Shown piece by piece: positions 24,973 to 31,956 of a DNA stretch of 32,741 nucleotides; position 1 is the first letter of the stretch; every line of letters begins with the position of its first letter. A model generated the notes under the pieces. The model had not been told where the DNA came from. It saw only the letters and a program-made list of their open reading frames with translations, and searched no databases. The DNA is from Promethearchaeota archaeon Loki_b31 (GTDB lineage Archaea; Asgardarchaeota; Lokiarchaeia; Sigyniarchaeales; SOKP01): NCBI GenBank assembly GCA_005222975.1, contig NJBI01000004.1, forward strand, positions 1-32,741, read 5' to 3'. The translations under genes were made by a program, and so were the position numbers.

Positions 24973-25929
24973 TTATAGTTTTTCTTTAAAGGAAAAGTTA
25001 TTAATGTTTTCTTGTAGTTTCAAATAGCTTTCTTCCACTAAATCTATCATTAATGCATTCTCCTTTTCAAAGATTTCATCAAAAAATTGTTCAAAATTTA
25101 TTGAATGAATTAAGGAATGGCAATTTTTGCACAAACAAATACAATCTTCATTCTTTAAAATAGTAATTATATTATTTATAGGAAGTTTAGATAGAACTTC
25201 CCATTTAAATTCTTTTATCTTTGGGTTTCGATGATGAAACTCTAAAGCAGGTAACTTGTCATTAATTCTTATGTTTCGACAACCAATGCAAGCACCATTA
25301 TATAAGATTTCAATAATTATCCTCTTTTTGATCCATTTCTTAATTCTATATTTAATTCTTGCTCTATGTTGAGCTCCTTTAAGACATTCAGATCGATATT
25401 TAATATTACTTTTGATCTCTTCATAAACTATGGTATCAATTTCTCCAACATTATTAATTGATAATATCTCTGATAGGATAATCTCCTTAAATTTATCATA
25501 ATTAGTCATTTCTTCACAACTATGACAGTTTCTACATAAAACTTGAAGATTCTCGTTTTTAATAATTCTAATTATCTCATCTATATTTCTCCCTCTTAAG
25601 TCTCTCCATGAATACTTTTTGGAGTACGGATTCAAGTGATGAAATTCCAACGCAGGTAAAATTTGAAGGCCACTATGGCAATTGTGACATCTTTTATCAA
25701 ATAGTAAGGTAATTATTTTAATTTGTTTCTTAAAGTTATTAATTGCATGCATTTTTTGTCTGCAATCTTCGCAAATGGACCTCAAACGCCCTTGTCTTTT
25801 TCTAAAATATTCATGAGACTTGATCTCATGACATTTTCCACATTCCTTTCTTTCTCCATCATTGTAAAGTTTATTTCTTCTTGGATTCTTATTCTTTATG
25901 GTCACATTTTTAAGAAAAATAAAAACCAA
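24973..25929 (-). CDS. Tandem HNH-type zinc protein (possible nuclease)
   Basis: Contains an N-terminal zinc ribbon (ECGKCHEIKSHEYFRK to ICEDCRQK; Cys30/33 and Cys53/56) of the kind seen in phage and mobile HNH proteins. Two similar HNH-like modules follow. The first (about 80-140) has CHNCHSG, LPALEFHHLNP and VLCRNCHS; the second (about 205-275) has ACIGCRN, LPALEFHHRNP and CLCKNCHSLIHS. The two share LPALEFHH-NP and CNCHS, so one arose from the other. Such modules cut DNA in homing and defence systems, but activity is unproven here. The start is uncertain (TTG 25929 or an internal GTG). It stands 95 bp from the two-intron tRNA and reads away from it, suggesting a mobile origin. Confidence 0.7.
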   Translation of the reverse strand: MVFIFLKNVTIKNKNPRRNKLYNDGERKECGKCHEIKSHEYFRKRQGRLRSICEDCRQKMHAINNFKKQIKIITLLFDKRCHNCHSGLQILPALEFHHLNPYSKKYSWRDLRGRNIDEIIRIIKNENLQVLCRNCHSCEEMTNYDKFKEIILSEILSINNVGEIDTIVYEEIKSNIKYRSECLKGAQHRARIKYRIKKWIKKRIIIEILYNGACIGCRNIRINDKLPALEFHHRNPKIKEFKWEVLSKLPINNIITILKNEDCICLCKNCHSLIHSINFEQFFDEIFEKENALMIDLVEESYLKLQENINNFSFKEKL

Positions 25930-26063
25930 AATAATAACATGGTCCTAGATGGATTTTTAAAATATGATTTATTAAGAATCAAAAAACATATATGGAATAT
26001 ATTCCTAGAATCTTTTATATATAAAGGCTCGTGGCGAAGCATGGATATCGCAGCTGCCTCCTA

Positions 26064-26081
26064 CATAATGTGCATGGAGAA
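26064..26081 (+). other. Canonical 37/38 BHB intron in tRNA-Arg(CCT), 18 nt
   Basis: Hand fold: outer helix CUGC (26054-26057)/GCAG (26083-26086); central 4-bp helix CUCC (26058-26061)/GGAG (26076-26079); 5' bulge UAC (26062-26064); 3' bulge AAA (26080-26082). Cutting each bulge after its second base excises 18 nt after A37, the usual archaeal position. The internal loop is very short (about 11 nt). Confidence 0.85.
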
Positions 26082-26102
26082 AGCAGAAGATCGGGGGTTC
26101 AA

Positions 26103-26132
26103 TATAATATGCGCTTCGCGTTTCTTGAACAT
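26103..26132 (+). other. T-loop intron in tRNA-Arg(CCT), 30 nt
   Basis: The T-arm is opened by a 30-nt insertion after A58. The precursor pairs GUUCAA (26097-26102) with UUGAAC (26125-26130), with an inner GCG-CUU-CGC hairpin, and the outer GGGG/CCCC of the T-stem. The 3' side AUAU (26131-26134) serves as a bulge. Removal leaves the T-loop TTCAAAT, matching the TTCRANY consensus. The exact cut sites can shift by 1-2 nt because of the AT repeats. Confidence 0.75.
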
Positions 26133-26148
26133 ATCCCCTCGGGCCTGC

Positions 26149-26160
26149 TTTTTTATTTTT
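26149..26160 (+). terminator. T-run terminator after the tRNA
   Basis: Eleven T in twelve bases follow the tRNA discriminator base by two nucleotides, a typical archaeal termination tract. Confidence 0.6.
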
Positions 26161-26212
26161 TAAATATTTAATGACAAATCAAACCACAAATCGTTAACTA
26201 CGATATTACTTT

Positions 26213-26239
26213 ATTTACATAACGTAAATTTATATAATC
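26213..26239 (+). promoter_or_regulatory. Promoter of the AOR gene with palindrome next to the TATA box
   Basis: ATTTAC-ATAAC-GTAAAT (26213-26229) is an exact interrupted palindrome directly followed by a TATATAATC box (26231-26239). The transcript would begin near 26260, giving a leader of about 20 nt with a GGTGA ribosome site. A dimeric regulator bound here would block the TFB/TBP site. The operator role is inference. Confidence 0.4.
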
Positions 26240-26282
26240 ACTATTCACAATTATAAATTGCCTAAAAATTAAGGTGAAATTT

Positions 26283-28019
26283 ATGCCAAAAAGAATATTA
26301 AGAGTAAATATGAATAAACTTGAAGCCAAATTTGAGGATTTTCCTCAAGATTACATGGCTCTTGGAGGTCGTTCGCTTACTTCGACGATTGTAGCAAACG
26401 AGGTACCCCCTCTTTGCCATCCTTTGGGTCCAAACAATAAACTTGTATTTGCACCCGGTATTGTTACGGGAACTTCAGCGCCTACATCAGGAAGATTATC
26501 AGTAGGGGCAAAATCACCCTTAACGGGAGGAATTAAGGAAGCAAACGCAGGTACAACTTTCGCTCAGAGGTTAGCTCGATTACAAATCGCTGCAATAATA
26601 GTAGAAGGAAAGCACGAAGGAAGCGACTATTACCTTCTAAAAATAACTAACGATGGCATTGAATTTATAAATGCAAATAAGTGGTCTGGAAAAGGACTTT
26701 ATCAAGTCTATAAAGACCTTTATAAGGAATTTGGAGCCAAAGTAAGTATCAGTAGTTGTGGAATCGCTGCAGAAATGTTAGGTACGGCTTCTGGGGTTTG
26801 TTTTAACGATCCTGAAGGTTTACCTAGTAGATACGCGGGAAGAGGCGGACTTGGAGCCGTTATGGCGTCAAAAGGATTGAAGTTTATAGTTGTTGACGAT
26901 GCTGGAGCACCAGGTGTTGAAATTAAAAACCCTGAAGTTTTCAAACAAGGGGCGAAAAAGTTAATGGACGCACTTACTTCTCACGATGTGACAAAACCTG
27001 GAGGTGCGCTAAATACTTATGGTACGGGTGTTTTAATTAATATCATTAACGAGGCAGGAGGGTTGCCCCAGAAAAACTTCTCATCTGGTCAAGACGATAG
27101 ATCTGAAAACATTTCAGGTGAGAAAAAGGCGGAAGAAATAAAAAAGAGAGGCGGCGTTCGTCCTCATTTCTGTAGTCCAGGTTGCGTTATTCAATGCTCT
27201 GAAGTGTGGACAAAAACGGGCGGTAAAGATCCAGTTGGCGTTTTAGAATACGAATCTGTCTGGGCTTTAGGAGCAAATTGTAGCATTTACAACTTAGACG
27301 ATGTTGGTGAGCTAAATCGTGCGTGTAACGACTTAGGACTTGACACGATTGAAATGGGGGCCACAATTGCCGTAGCGATGGAAGGTGGATTAGTCAAATT
27401 TGGAGACGCAAAGGGAGCGTTAAAGCTCATGGAAGAAATTAGAAAGAAGACTCCGACTGGAAGGATATTAGCAAATGGTACGGGATTTACTGGAAAAGCT
27501 ATGGGCGTAACAAGAGTCCCAGTAGTAAAAAACCAAGCGCTACCGGCTTACGATCCTAGAGCAATTAAAGGTATTGGTGTAACATATGCAACAACTCCAA
27601 TGGGAGCAGACCACACGGCAGGGTACGCCATAGCAACCGAAATTATGGGAGTAGGCGGTACCGCAGATCCTAGAGACCCTAAAAAAGCGGAATTATCGCG
27701 GAATTTACAGTTAGCAACTGCAGTAATTGATGCTACGGGTTATTGTCTATTTACCGCTTTTGCCGTATTAGATATCCCCGAAGGTTTAGAAGGAATGGTA
27801 GAATCCGTAAATGGAGTATTGGGAATTAATTTAACTGTTAACGACATCGCGGGAGTAGGAAAGTCAATAATTGATACAGAACTAAAGTTCAATAAGGCAG
27901 CAGGATTTACTAGCGCAGACGATAGATTGCCTGAATTCTTCCTAAAAGAACCACTGCCACCACACAATGAAGTGTTCGATGTACCAGATGACGAGTTAGA
28001 TAGCGTCTTTGAATCTTAA
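26283..28019 (+). CDS. AOR-family aldehyde ferredoxin oxidoreductase (tungstopterin)
   Basis: A tungsten/molybdenum bis-pyranopterin enzyme that oxidises aldehydes to acids with ferredoxin. From ATG 26283 the protein is 578 residues. Seen: the N-terminal AOR blocks (KRILRVNMNK, GGRSLTSTIV, SGRLSVGAKSPLTGG), the pterin-binding region (SCGIAAEMLGTASGVCFND, SRYAGRGGLGAVMASKGLK), the Fe-S cysteines Cys297-X3-Cys301-X3-Cys305 (HFCSPGCVIQC) and Cys488 (ATGYCLF). The CX3CX3C spacing differs from the CX2CX3C of Pyrococcus AOR but is found in another AOR subfamily, so the substrate may differ. The ribosome site GGTGA lies 6 nt before ATG 26283; GTG 26274 is part of it. The MoaD-like gene follows 12 bp downstream. 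Confidence 0.9.
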   Translation: MPKRILRVNMNKLEAKFEDFPQDYMALGGRSLTSTIVANEVPPLCHPLGPNNKLVFAPGIVTGTSAPTSGRLSVGAKSPLTGGIKEANAGTTFAQRLARLQIAAIIVEGKHEGSDYYLLKITNDGIEFINANKWSGKGLYQVYKDLYKEFGAKVSISSCGIAAEMLGTASGVCFNDPEGLPSRYAGRGGLGAVMASKGLKFIVVDDAGAPGVEIKNPEVFKQGAKKLMDALTSHDVTKPGGALNTYGTGVLINIINEAGGLPQKNFSSGQDDRSENISGEKKAEEIKKRGGVRPHFCSPGCVIQCSEVWTKTGGKDPVGVLEYESVWALGANCSIYNLDDVGELNRACNDLGLDTIEMGATIAVAMEGGLVKFGDAKGALKLMEEIRKKTPTGRILANGTGFTGKAMGVTRVPVVKNQALPAYDPRAIKGIGVTYATTPMGADHTAGYAIATEIMGVGGTADPRDPKKAELSRNLQLATAVIDATGYCLFTAFAVLDIPEGLEGMVESVNGVLGINLTVNDIAGVGKSIIDTELKFNKAAGFTSADDRLPEFFLKEPLPPHNEVFDVPDDELDSVFES

Positions 28020-28031
28020 ATACCTAAAAAG

Positions 28032-28316
28032 ATGACAATTTTAGTCAAACTATTCGGTGATTTAGCAAAGAAAATATCAAAACAAAAATCTCCAAAGAGC
28101 CCAACTAACATGGAAATAAGCACTGAAGGAATAGAGCGAGTTTCTGACATTCTAAAGAAGTTTTCAATCGAGGAAAGTGAAACCAGCCACATCTTTGTAA
28201 ATGGAGTGTACTCTGGATTTAACAAAAAAGTAAACGATGGCGATAGAGTTGGAATATTCGCTGGAAACCAAGCTTTATTGTATAAATGGTATTTTACACG
28301 AGCCGAAGATGACTAA
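28032..28316 (+). CDS. MoaD/ThiS-like ubiquitin-fold protein without terminal Gly-Gly
   Basis: A 94-residue beta-grasp protein (MTILVKLFGDLAKKI, VSDILKKFSI, IFVNGVYSGFNKKVNDGD, RVGIFAG). MoaD proteins normally end in Gly-Gly, which carries the thiocarboxylate used to make molybdopterin. Here the usual end is replaced by FAGNQALLYKWYFTRAEDD, so it cannot donate sulfur in the normal way unless processed. It lies 12 bp after the AOR gene and is surely in its operon. MoaD-like genes beside AOR genes are common, suggesting a role in cofactor insertion or enzyme assembly. The function of this variant is an inference. Confidence 0.82.
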   Translation: MTILVKLFGDLAKKISKQKSPKSPTNMEISTEGIERVSDILKKFSIEESETSHIFVNGVYSGFNKKVNDGDRVGIFAGNQALLYKWYFTRAEDD

Positions 28317-28359
28317 CAATCAATTCTGGATAGAAATATAATTGAAATTTATTTAAACT

Positions 28360-28380
28360 ATTTCTTTTTTTTTTAATTTT
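28360..28380 (+). terminator. T-rich terminator after the AOR operon
   Basis: A T-dominated stretch including nine T in a row (about 28366-28374) lies about 45 bp after the MoaD-like stop. No hairpin is needed for archaeal termination. The rest of 28317-28533 holds only AT-rich sequence. Confidence 0.35.
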
Positions 28381-28533
28381 CTTGAACTAAATTCGAATTC
28401 TCTATTTTGTATAATTTTATATTTTTTCATAATAATTAGATTTCCATACAATATCTAACTAAGACGCTCCTTTTTTAGAAAAATTTAGATGCATTCTCAA
28501 ATTATATTAATTAAAAACACGAAGGGTGTAAAA

Positions 28534-28920
28534 ATGTTAGAAGTGTATAATAATAAACATAAAAATATAGGATATATAGATGGAAAAAACTATTTTAATA
28601 AAAAAAAGAAAAAAATTGGGTTTTTAGAAGGAAACATGGTTAAAAACAAAAGGGGATTTCCTCTATTGAAACTTGATAAGAATGATAATATTTTAATTTT
28701 TGGAGATGAAAAGGTTGGATTTATTTTGGATTCTAAAATTAGTGATGATGATGGAACCATATGCGAAATTTCAAAAGAGAAAGGTGAACTTCTCGATCCT
28801 GAGGGGGAGGTTCTTTTATCTCTGGAAGGTAACTATGAAACATTAGAATTAATGGATTATTTCGGAATTGCTGGGACTTATCTTAAATCCAGATGGAGCG
28901 AGAAGGTATTTGGGCGTTAA
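28534..28920 (+). CDS. Small beta-rich repeat protein (beta-flower-like?)
   Basis: A 128-residue protein built of short repeated beta hairpins: KNIGYIDGKNYFN, KKIGFLEGNMVKN, FPLLKLDKNDNILIF, KVGFILDSKI, then an acidic turn and GELLDPEGEVLLSLEG. The repeated G-[YF]-[IL]-[DE]-G units resemble the four-fold beta-flower type of fold; this is a visual match, not a proven assignment. There is no signal peptide. The frame starts at 28489, but GGGTG just ahead of ATG 28534 marks the likely start. No clear operon partner; the next genes are convergent acetyltransferases. The function is unknown. Confidence 0.6.
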   Translation: MLEVYNNKHKNIGYIDGKNYFNKKKKKIGFLEGNMVKNKRGFPLLKLDKNDNILIFGDEKVGFILDSKISDDDGTICEISKEKGELLDPEGEVLLSLEGNYETLELMDYFGIAGTYLKSRWSEKVFGR

Positions 28921-28940
28921 GTTTTAATTTGTGCTTCACC

Positions 28941-29516
28941 CTAGTGAAGTAATTTTTGTTTTCTTAGTTTTAACAAATCTTCTTTTAGGAGCGAATACAC
29001 ATAATTATCCAAATATTCTCCGTTAACATACATATCTTTCTTAAATGTAGCTACGCGAGTAAAACCGTTTTTCTCTGCGCAACGCCACGACCCTTTATTA
29101 ACAACAAGTATAGAGGCTTTAAGTTTAAAAATGTTTAGTTCGTTAAATGCATATTCAACTAATAATCTTGTAGCTTCTTCTCCAATTTTTTGCCCCCAAT
29201 AATCGGGCTCTCCAATAAGCAACCCTAAATATGCTTGTTGGTTGTACCAGTTGATATCTGACACTTCTCCATAGCCAATTATCTTTTTATCTTTTTTATG
29301 CCAAATTTCGAAACTTACCTCATTTTTAAGTCTTTTATCCGAAGGCTCTAGGTATTTCTTCATTTCTTCTACAGTACGAGGTAAAATGTTCCGAGAGTAT
29401 ATTCGCACTTTTGGGTTATTTTCCCATTTTGCATACAATTTAATATTTTCAATATTTAATGGGACGAAATCTATAGTTTCTCCTTCGATAAAGGTAAAAA
29501 TATCTTGATTCTTCAT
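28941..29516 (-). CDS. GNAT acetyltransferase, RimJ/RimL type (array member 4)
   Basis: A 191-residue GNAT protein that would transfer acetyl from acetyl-CoA to an amine. Seen: the N-terminal FIEGETIDFVPLN start, a kinked strand region (GYGEVSDINWYNQQAYLGLLIGE in overlapping parts), the acetyl-CoA loop WGQKIGEEATRLLVEYAF, and KNGFTRVATFKKDMYVNGEY as the RimJ/L-type tail. It is the last of four tandem paralogues on this strand. The true substrate is not visible; RimJ/L relatives acetylate protein N-termini, amino sugars or drugs. The ATG has no strong ribosome site, so it may be read through from the gene upstream (32 bp gap). Confidence 0.82.
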   Translation of the reverse strand: MKNQDIFTFIEGETIDFVPLNIENIKLYAKWENNPKVRIYSRNILPRTVEEMKKYLEPSDKRLKNEVSFEIWHKKDKKIIGYGEVSDINWYNQQAYLGLLIGEPDYWGQKIGEEATRLLVEYAFNELNIFKLKASILVVNKGSWRCAEKNGFTRVATFKKDMYVNGEYLDNYVYSLLKEDLLKLRKQKLLH

Positions 29517-29548
29517 AATTCTTAATGATATAAATGGTAAATATTATT

Positions 29549-30106
29549 TTATTCCTTTGATTTGAGCCAATCTTCTTTTAAATATCTATACATCCTCGCA
29601 TCGACATATTCTCCATCGATATATATCATCTTCTTCTCAGCGCCTTCTAACACAAAACCATCTTTTTCAGCCACACTCCACGAACCTATATTAGGTTCAA
29701 ATATTCCCGCGTAAATCTTATGAAAATTGAGCTCTCCAAATCCATAATCGATTAAAAGTTTCGATGCTTCGGTTCCTAAGTTTTTATTCCAATATTTAGG
29801 CTCGCCTATTGACATAAATGTATTGGCGTGTCTATTTATCCAATCAATATGTCCATATCCACAAGTTCCAATTGGCACTTTATCCTTTTTATGATAAATT
29901 TCAAAAGTTACAAATTCTTTTATCCCTTCCCTTGGTTCAAACCATTTTTTTGATTCTTCAACGGTAATTGGTATTGTATTACGAGCATATCTTCTTACGC
30001 GAGGGTCGTTTATCCATTTCGCATAAAGATTAACATGTTCTAAATTAATAGCAACCAAGTCAATATTTTCTCCTAAAATAAAGGGAAAAACTTCTGGTTT
30101 TTCCAT
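29549..30106 (-). CDS. GNAT acetyltransferase, RimJ/RimL type (array member 3)
   Basis: A 185-residue paralogue of the neighbours. It begins FILGENIDLVAINLEHVNLYAKWINDPRVRRYARN, split here as FILGENIDLVAIN and WINDPRVRRYARN, and has the CoA loop YWNKNLGTEASKLLIDYGF and the tail EKDGFVLEGAEKKMIYIDGE. In the CoA loop an Asn replaces the usual first Gly/Gln position, perhaps changing affinity. A GAGGTT ribosome site lies 8 nt before the ATG, so it is translated on its own. It resembles array member 1 more than members 2 and 4 by eye (HINWVSRNANIF against HIDWINRHANTF). Confidence 0.82.
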   Translation of the reverse strand: MEKPEVFPFILGENIDLVAINLEHVNLYAKWINDPRVRRYARNTIPITVEESKKWFEPREGIKEFVTFEIYHKKDKVPIGTCGYGHIDWINRHANTFMSIGEPKYWNKNLGTEASKLLIDYGFGELNFHKIYAGIFEPNIGSWSVAEKDGFVLEGAEKKMIYIDGEYVDARMYRYLKEDWLKSKE

Positions 30107-30165
30107 CTTCTATAACCTCATAAGTTTTCAGTTTAAATTATTCATTTGATTTTTTATAATATTAA

Positions 30166-30726
30166 TTATTTATTCGTTTGTTCCCATTCTTCTCTAAATA
30201 TACAAAATTTCAATTCGTCGACATACTCTCCGTCGAAATATGTTTGATTTTTCAATGCTAATTCGAGTTTCATTCCAGTTTTCTCAAGCATACGACAAGC
30301 TCCCTTATTTGGCCTTAAAGCTGAAGCTGTAATTTTAACTAAGTTTAATTCTTCAAATCCGTATTTGATCATTAGTTTTGCTGCTTCTGTACCCAAATTG
30401 TTTCCCCATAATTCTTTTTCTCCTATTAAGAAGCCTAAATCTGCTGCGTGATTTATATAATTAATATGATGGAACTCTACAAAACCAACAATTTTATCAA
30501 GTTCTTTATGATAAATTTCAAAAAAAATATCTCTCATTGGTCGCTCTTGTTTTTGCTCTAAACGCTTCTTTAGATCTTCAGGAGATACGGGAAAAACATT
30601 TCGGGCGTATAATCTCGTTTTAGGGTCGTTCGCCCATCTAGCGTGGATTCTTGCGTTTTCGGGATTAAATGGGAGAAGTTCTATGCGTTCCCCCTCAATA
30701 AATGTTAATCGCGTATTTTTTTCCAT
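30166..30726 (-). CDS. GNAT acetyltransferase, RimJ/RimL type (array member 2)
   Basis: A 186-residue paralogue. Seen: FIEGERIELLPFN, WANDPKTRLYARNVFPV, the CoA loop LWGNNLGTEAAKLMIKYGF, and LEKTGMKLELALKNQTYFDG near the end. Like the others it keeps the N-W-DPK-R-YARN stretch that probably forms the acceptor side. A GGCGGGT stretch lies 5-11 nt before the ATG. The substrate is unknown. It sits between members 1 and 3, with gaps of about 30-60 bp, so the four probably form one transcription unit. Confidence 0.82.
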   Translation of the reverse strand: MEKNTRLTFIEGERIELLPFNPENARIHARWANDPKTRLYARNVFPVSPEDLKKRLEQKQERPMRDIFFEIYHKELDKIVGFVEFHHINYINHAADLGFLIGEKELWGNNLGTEAAKLMIKYGFEELNLVKITASALRPNKGACRMLEKTGMKLELALKNQTYFDGEYVDELKFCIFREEWEQTNK

Positions 30727-30755
30727 AATTTACCCGCCAATCCTTCACTTAATAA

Positions 30756-31352
30756 TTAATTTTCATCTTTCATTTTCCAATCTCTTTTAAACAATGCGAA
30801 TTTGTGGATATCGTGATATTGCCCGTCAACATACATTTCTTCTTTTAAAACGCCTTCTTTTTTAAATCCTAATTTTTCAGCTGCACGAAGAGACCTTTTA
30901 TTTGGTGTAAAAACTCCAGCAAAAATTTTATGAAAATTCAATTCAGTAAAACCATAATTGATCATTAAATTAGAAGCTTCACCAGCTATACCCTTCCCCC
31001 AATATTCAGGTTCTCCTATTGTTAAAAATATATTAGCATTTCTACTGACCCAATTAATGTGATTAAATCCTATACTACCGATTGGCCGTTTTGCGTGCTT
31101 ATGATAAACTGTAAAGACAATGAATTCCCTCATTTGTCTGTCTGGTGGGGGTTCGAACCATTTTTTTACTTCTTCGAGAGTTTTTGGCCACATATTTCGA
31201 GAATAATGACGGACTTTTGGGTCATTCATCCATTTACAAACTAAATTAGCCCATTTAGAATTTCCAGCAACTAAATCGATGGTCTCTCCATTTATAAAAG
31301 GAAATACATCTTCTTCTTCCTTATCTTCTTTATCTTTTTTTTCTTCTGTCAT
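30756..31352 (-). CDS. GNAT acetyltransferase, RimJ/RimL type (array member 1)
   Basis: A 198-residue paralogue, first of the array. It differs by a charged N-terminal extension (TEEKKDKEDKEEED) ahead of the common FINGETIDLVAGN start. Seen: WMNDPKVRHYSRNMWP, the CoA loop YWGKGIAGEASNLMINYGF (the closest of the four to the QxxGxG/A consensus), and AEKLGFKKEGVLKEEMYVDG. GAGG lies 8 nt before the ATG. The region ahead of it (31353-31800) is AT-rich and apparently genic debris, so the array promoter is probably at about 31380-31440, though no TATA stands out. Confidence 0.82.
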   Translation of the reverse strand: MTEEKKDKEDKEEEDVFPFINGETIDLVAGNSKWANLVCKWMNDPKVRHYSRNMWPKTLEEVKKWFEPPPDRQMREFIVFTVYHKHAKRPIGSIGFNHINWVSRNANIFLTIGEPEYWGKGIAGEASNLMINYGFTELNFHKIFAGVFTPNKRSLRAAEKLGFKKEGVLKEEMYVDGQYHDIHKFALFKRDWKMKDEN

Positions 31353-31803
31353 GTTTTAGCCTCAAATAAAATTCATATTTCATTGAATTTGATTAAGAAA
31401 TATGAATGAGAGTAAAAATTAATATTTTTACATTTAAAATAAAAAAAAAATAGAAAATTAAATAATTTTTTACAGTAAAATTGAAATCTACAATAATTTC
31501 ATTGCCAGAGTCATGTCGTTAACAGTTAATTTCTTTCTGCCAATTCCTTTAAATTTATGAAATTAAAATAAAAAATTCTTTCTCCCGTTAATTTAGAATA
31601 GAAGTAAGTTAAGCTAATCTTAAGAAAATAGAGTTTGTGCCTGCTCTAAAGCAAATCTTTTCCAGTTTATTTATTAAAATTACAAAAAAATTGAGTCGCC
31701 TTTCCTATTGAATAAAAATTTATAATAAACGGTTGGATACTAAATTTTATGGATTAGGATGTGAAACCCTTAGTTCCGATTGTTAAGGTTTGATCGGGTT
31801 GAT
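31353..31803. other. Intergenic stretch without a gene
   Basis: No intact reading frame or recognisable RNA is visible. It is strongly AT-rich with an A-run at 31440-31451. One imperfect hairpin (AAACCCTTA at 31764-31772 against TAAGGTTT at 31783-31790, one bulged base) overlaps a second possible pairing CCGAT/ATCGG; this is the only structure noted. The array promoter may lie near its left end. Confidence 0.4.
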
Positions 31804-31956
31804 CTAAAAGTTGTTCTTGTTTGAAAAATCGTTTCGTATTCGATTGAGAAAAGTTTTTTGTCCTGAACTAACGCGATTAAATTCTACTAAATACACCTTA
31901 ACTAACTCCTTATATAATGTTTTACCGAACTTGGTTTCTATGAGTTTTATTTTCAT
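31804..31956 (-). CDS. Possible 50-aa ORF in decayed region
   Basis: ATG 31956 opens a 50-residue basic frame (KLIETKFGKTLYKELVKVYL, then FNRVSSGQKTFLNRIRNDF) ending TAG at 31804. The ATG overlaps the TGA of the upstream fragment by one base, and AAGGTG touches it. It could be the broken C-terminal continuation of the same old gene rather than a living gene. There is no family match, so confidence is low. Confidence 0.25.
   Translation of the reverse strand: MKIKLIETKFGKTLYKELVKVYLVEFNRVSSGQKTFLNRIRNDFSNKNNF

Larger units (their letters stand above)
26025..26147 (+). tRNA. tRNA-Arg(CCT) with two introns
   Basis: A GC-rich island in AT-rich DNA folds as a complete tRNA after removing two segments. 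Acceptor AGGCTCG/CGGGCCT (U5-G68 wobble, G73), T8 G9, D-stem GCGA/TCGC with loop AGCATGGATA, anticodon stem GCTGC/GCAGA (G27-A43 mismatch), anticodon loop C-T-CCT-A-A (CCT at 26060-26062, reads AGG), variable AGATC, T-stem GGGGG/CCCCT, T-loop TTCAAAT. The mature length is 75 nt and CCA is not encoded. Intron 1 is 26064-26081 and intron 2 is 26103-26132. The D-arm closely resembles haloarchaeal tRNA-Arg. A T-run (26149-26154) follows. An upstream TATA-like element lies at about 25987-25995. Confidence 0.85.

Noticed and set aside
26021..26160. SRP RNA, RNase P RNA or C/D box sRNA at the GC-rich island
   Set aside because: None of the conserved core motifs of these RNAs is present, while a full tRNA cloverleaf appears after removing two segments.
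25723..26163. Plus-strand 146-codon frame over the tRNA region
   Set aside because: It is antisense to the HNH gene and runs across the whole tRNA, with no family features.
31764..31800. Small structured RNA around the AAACCCTTA/TAAGGTTT hairpin
   Set aside because: The stem is short and imperfect, with no promoter or terminator in the right places.
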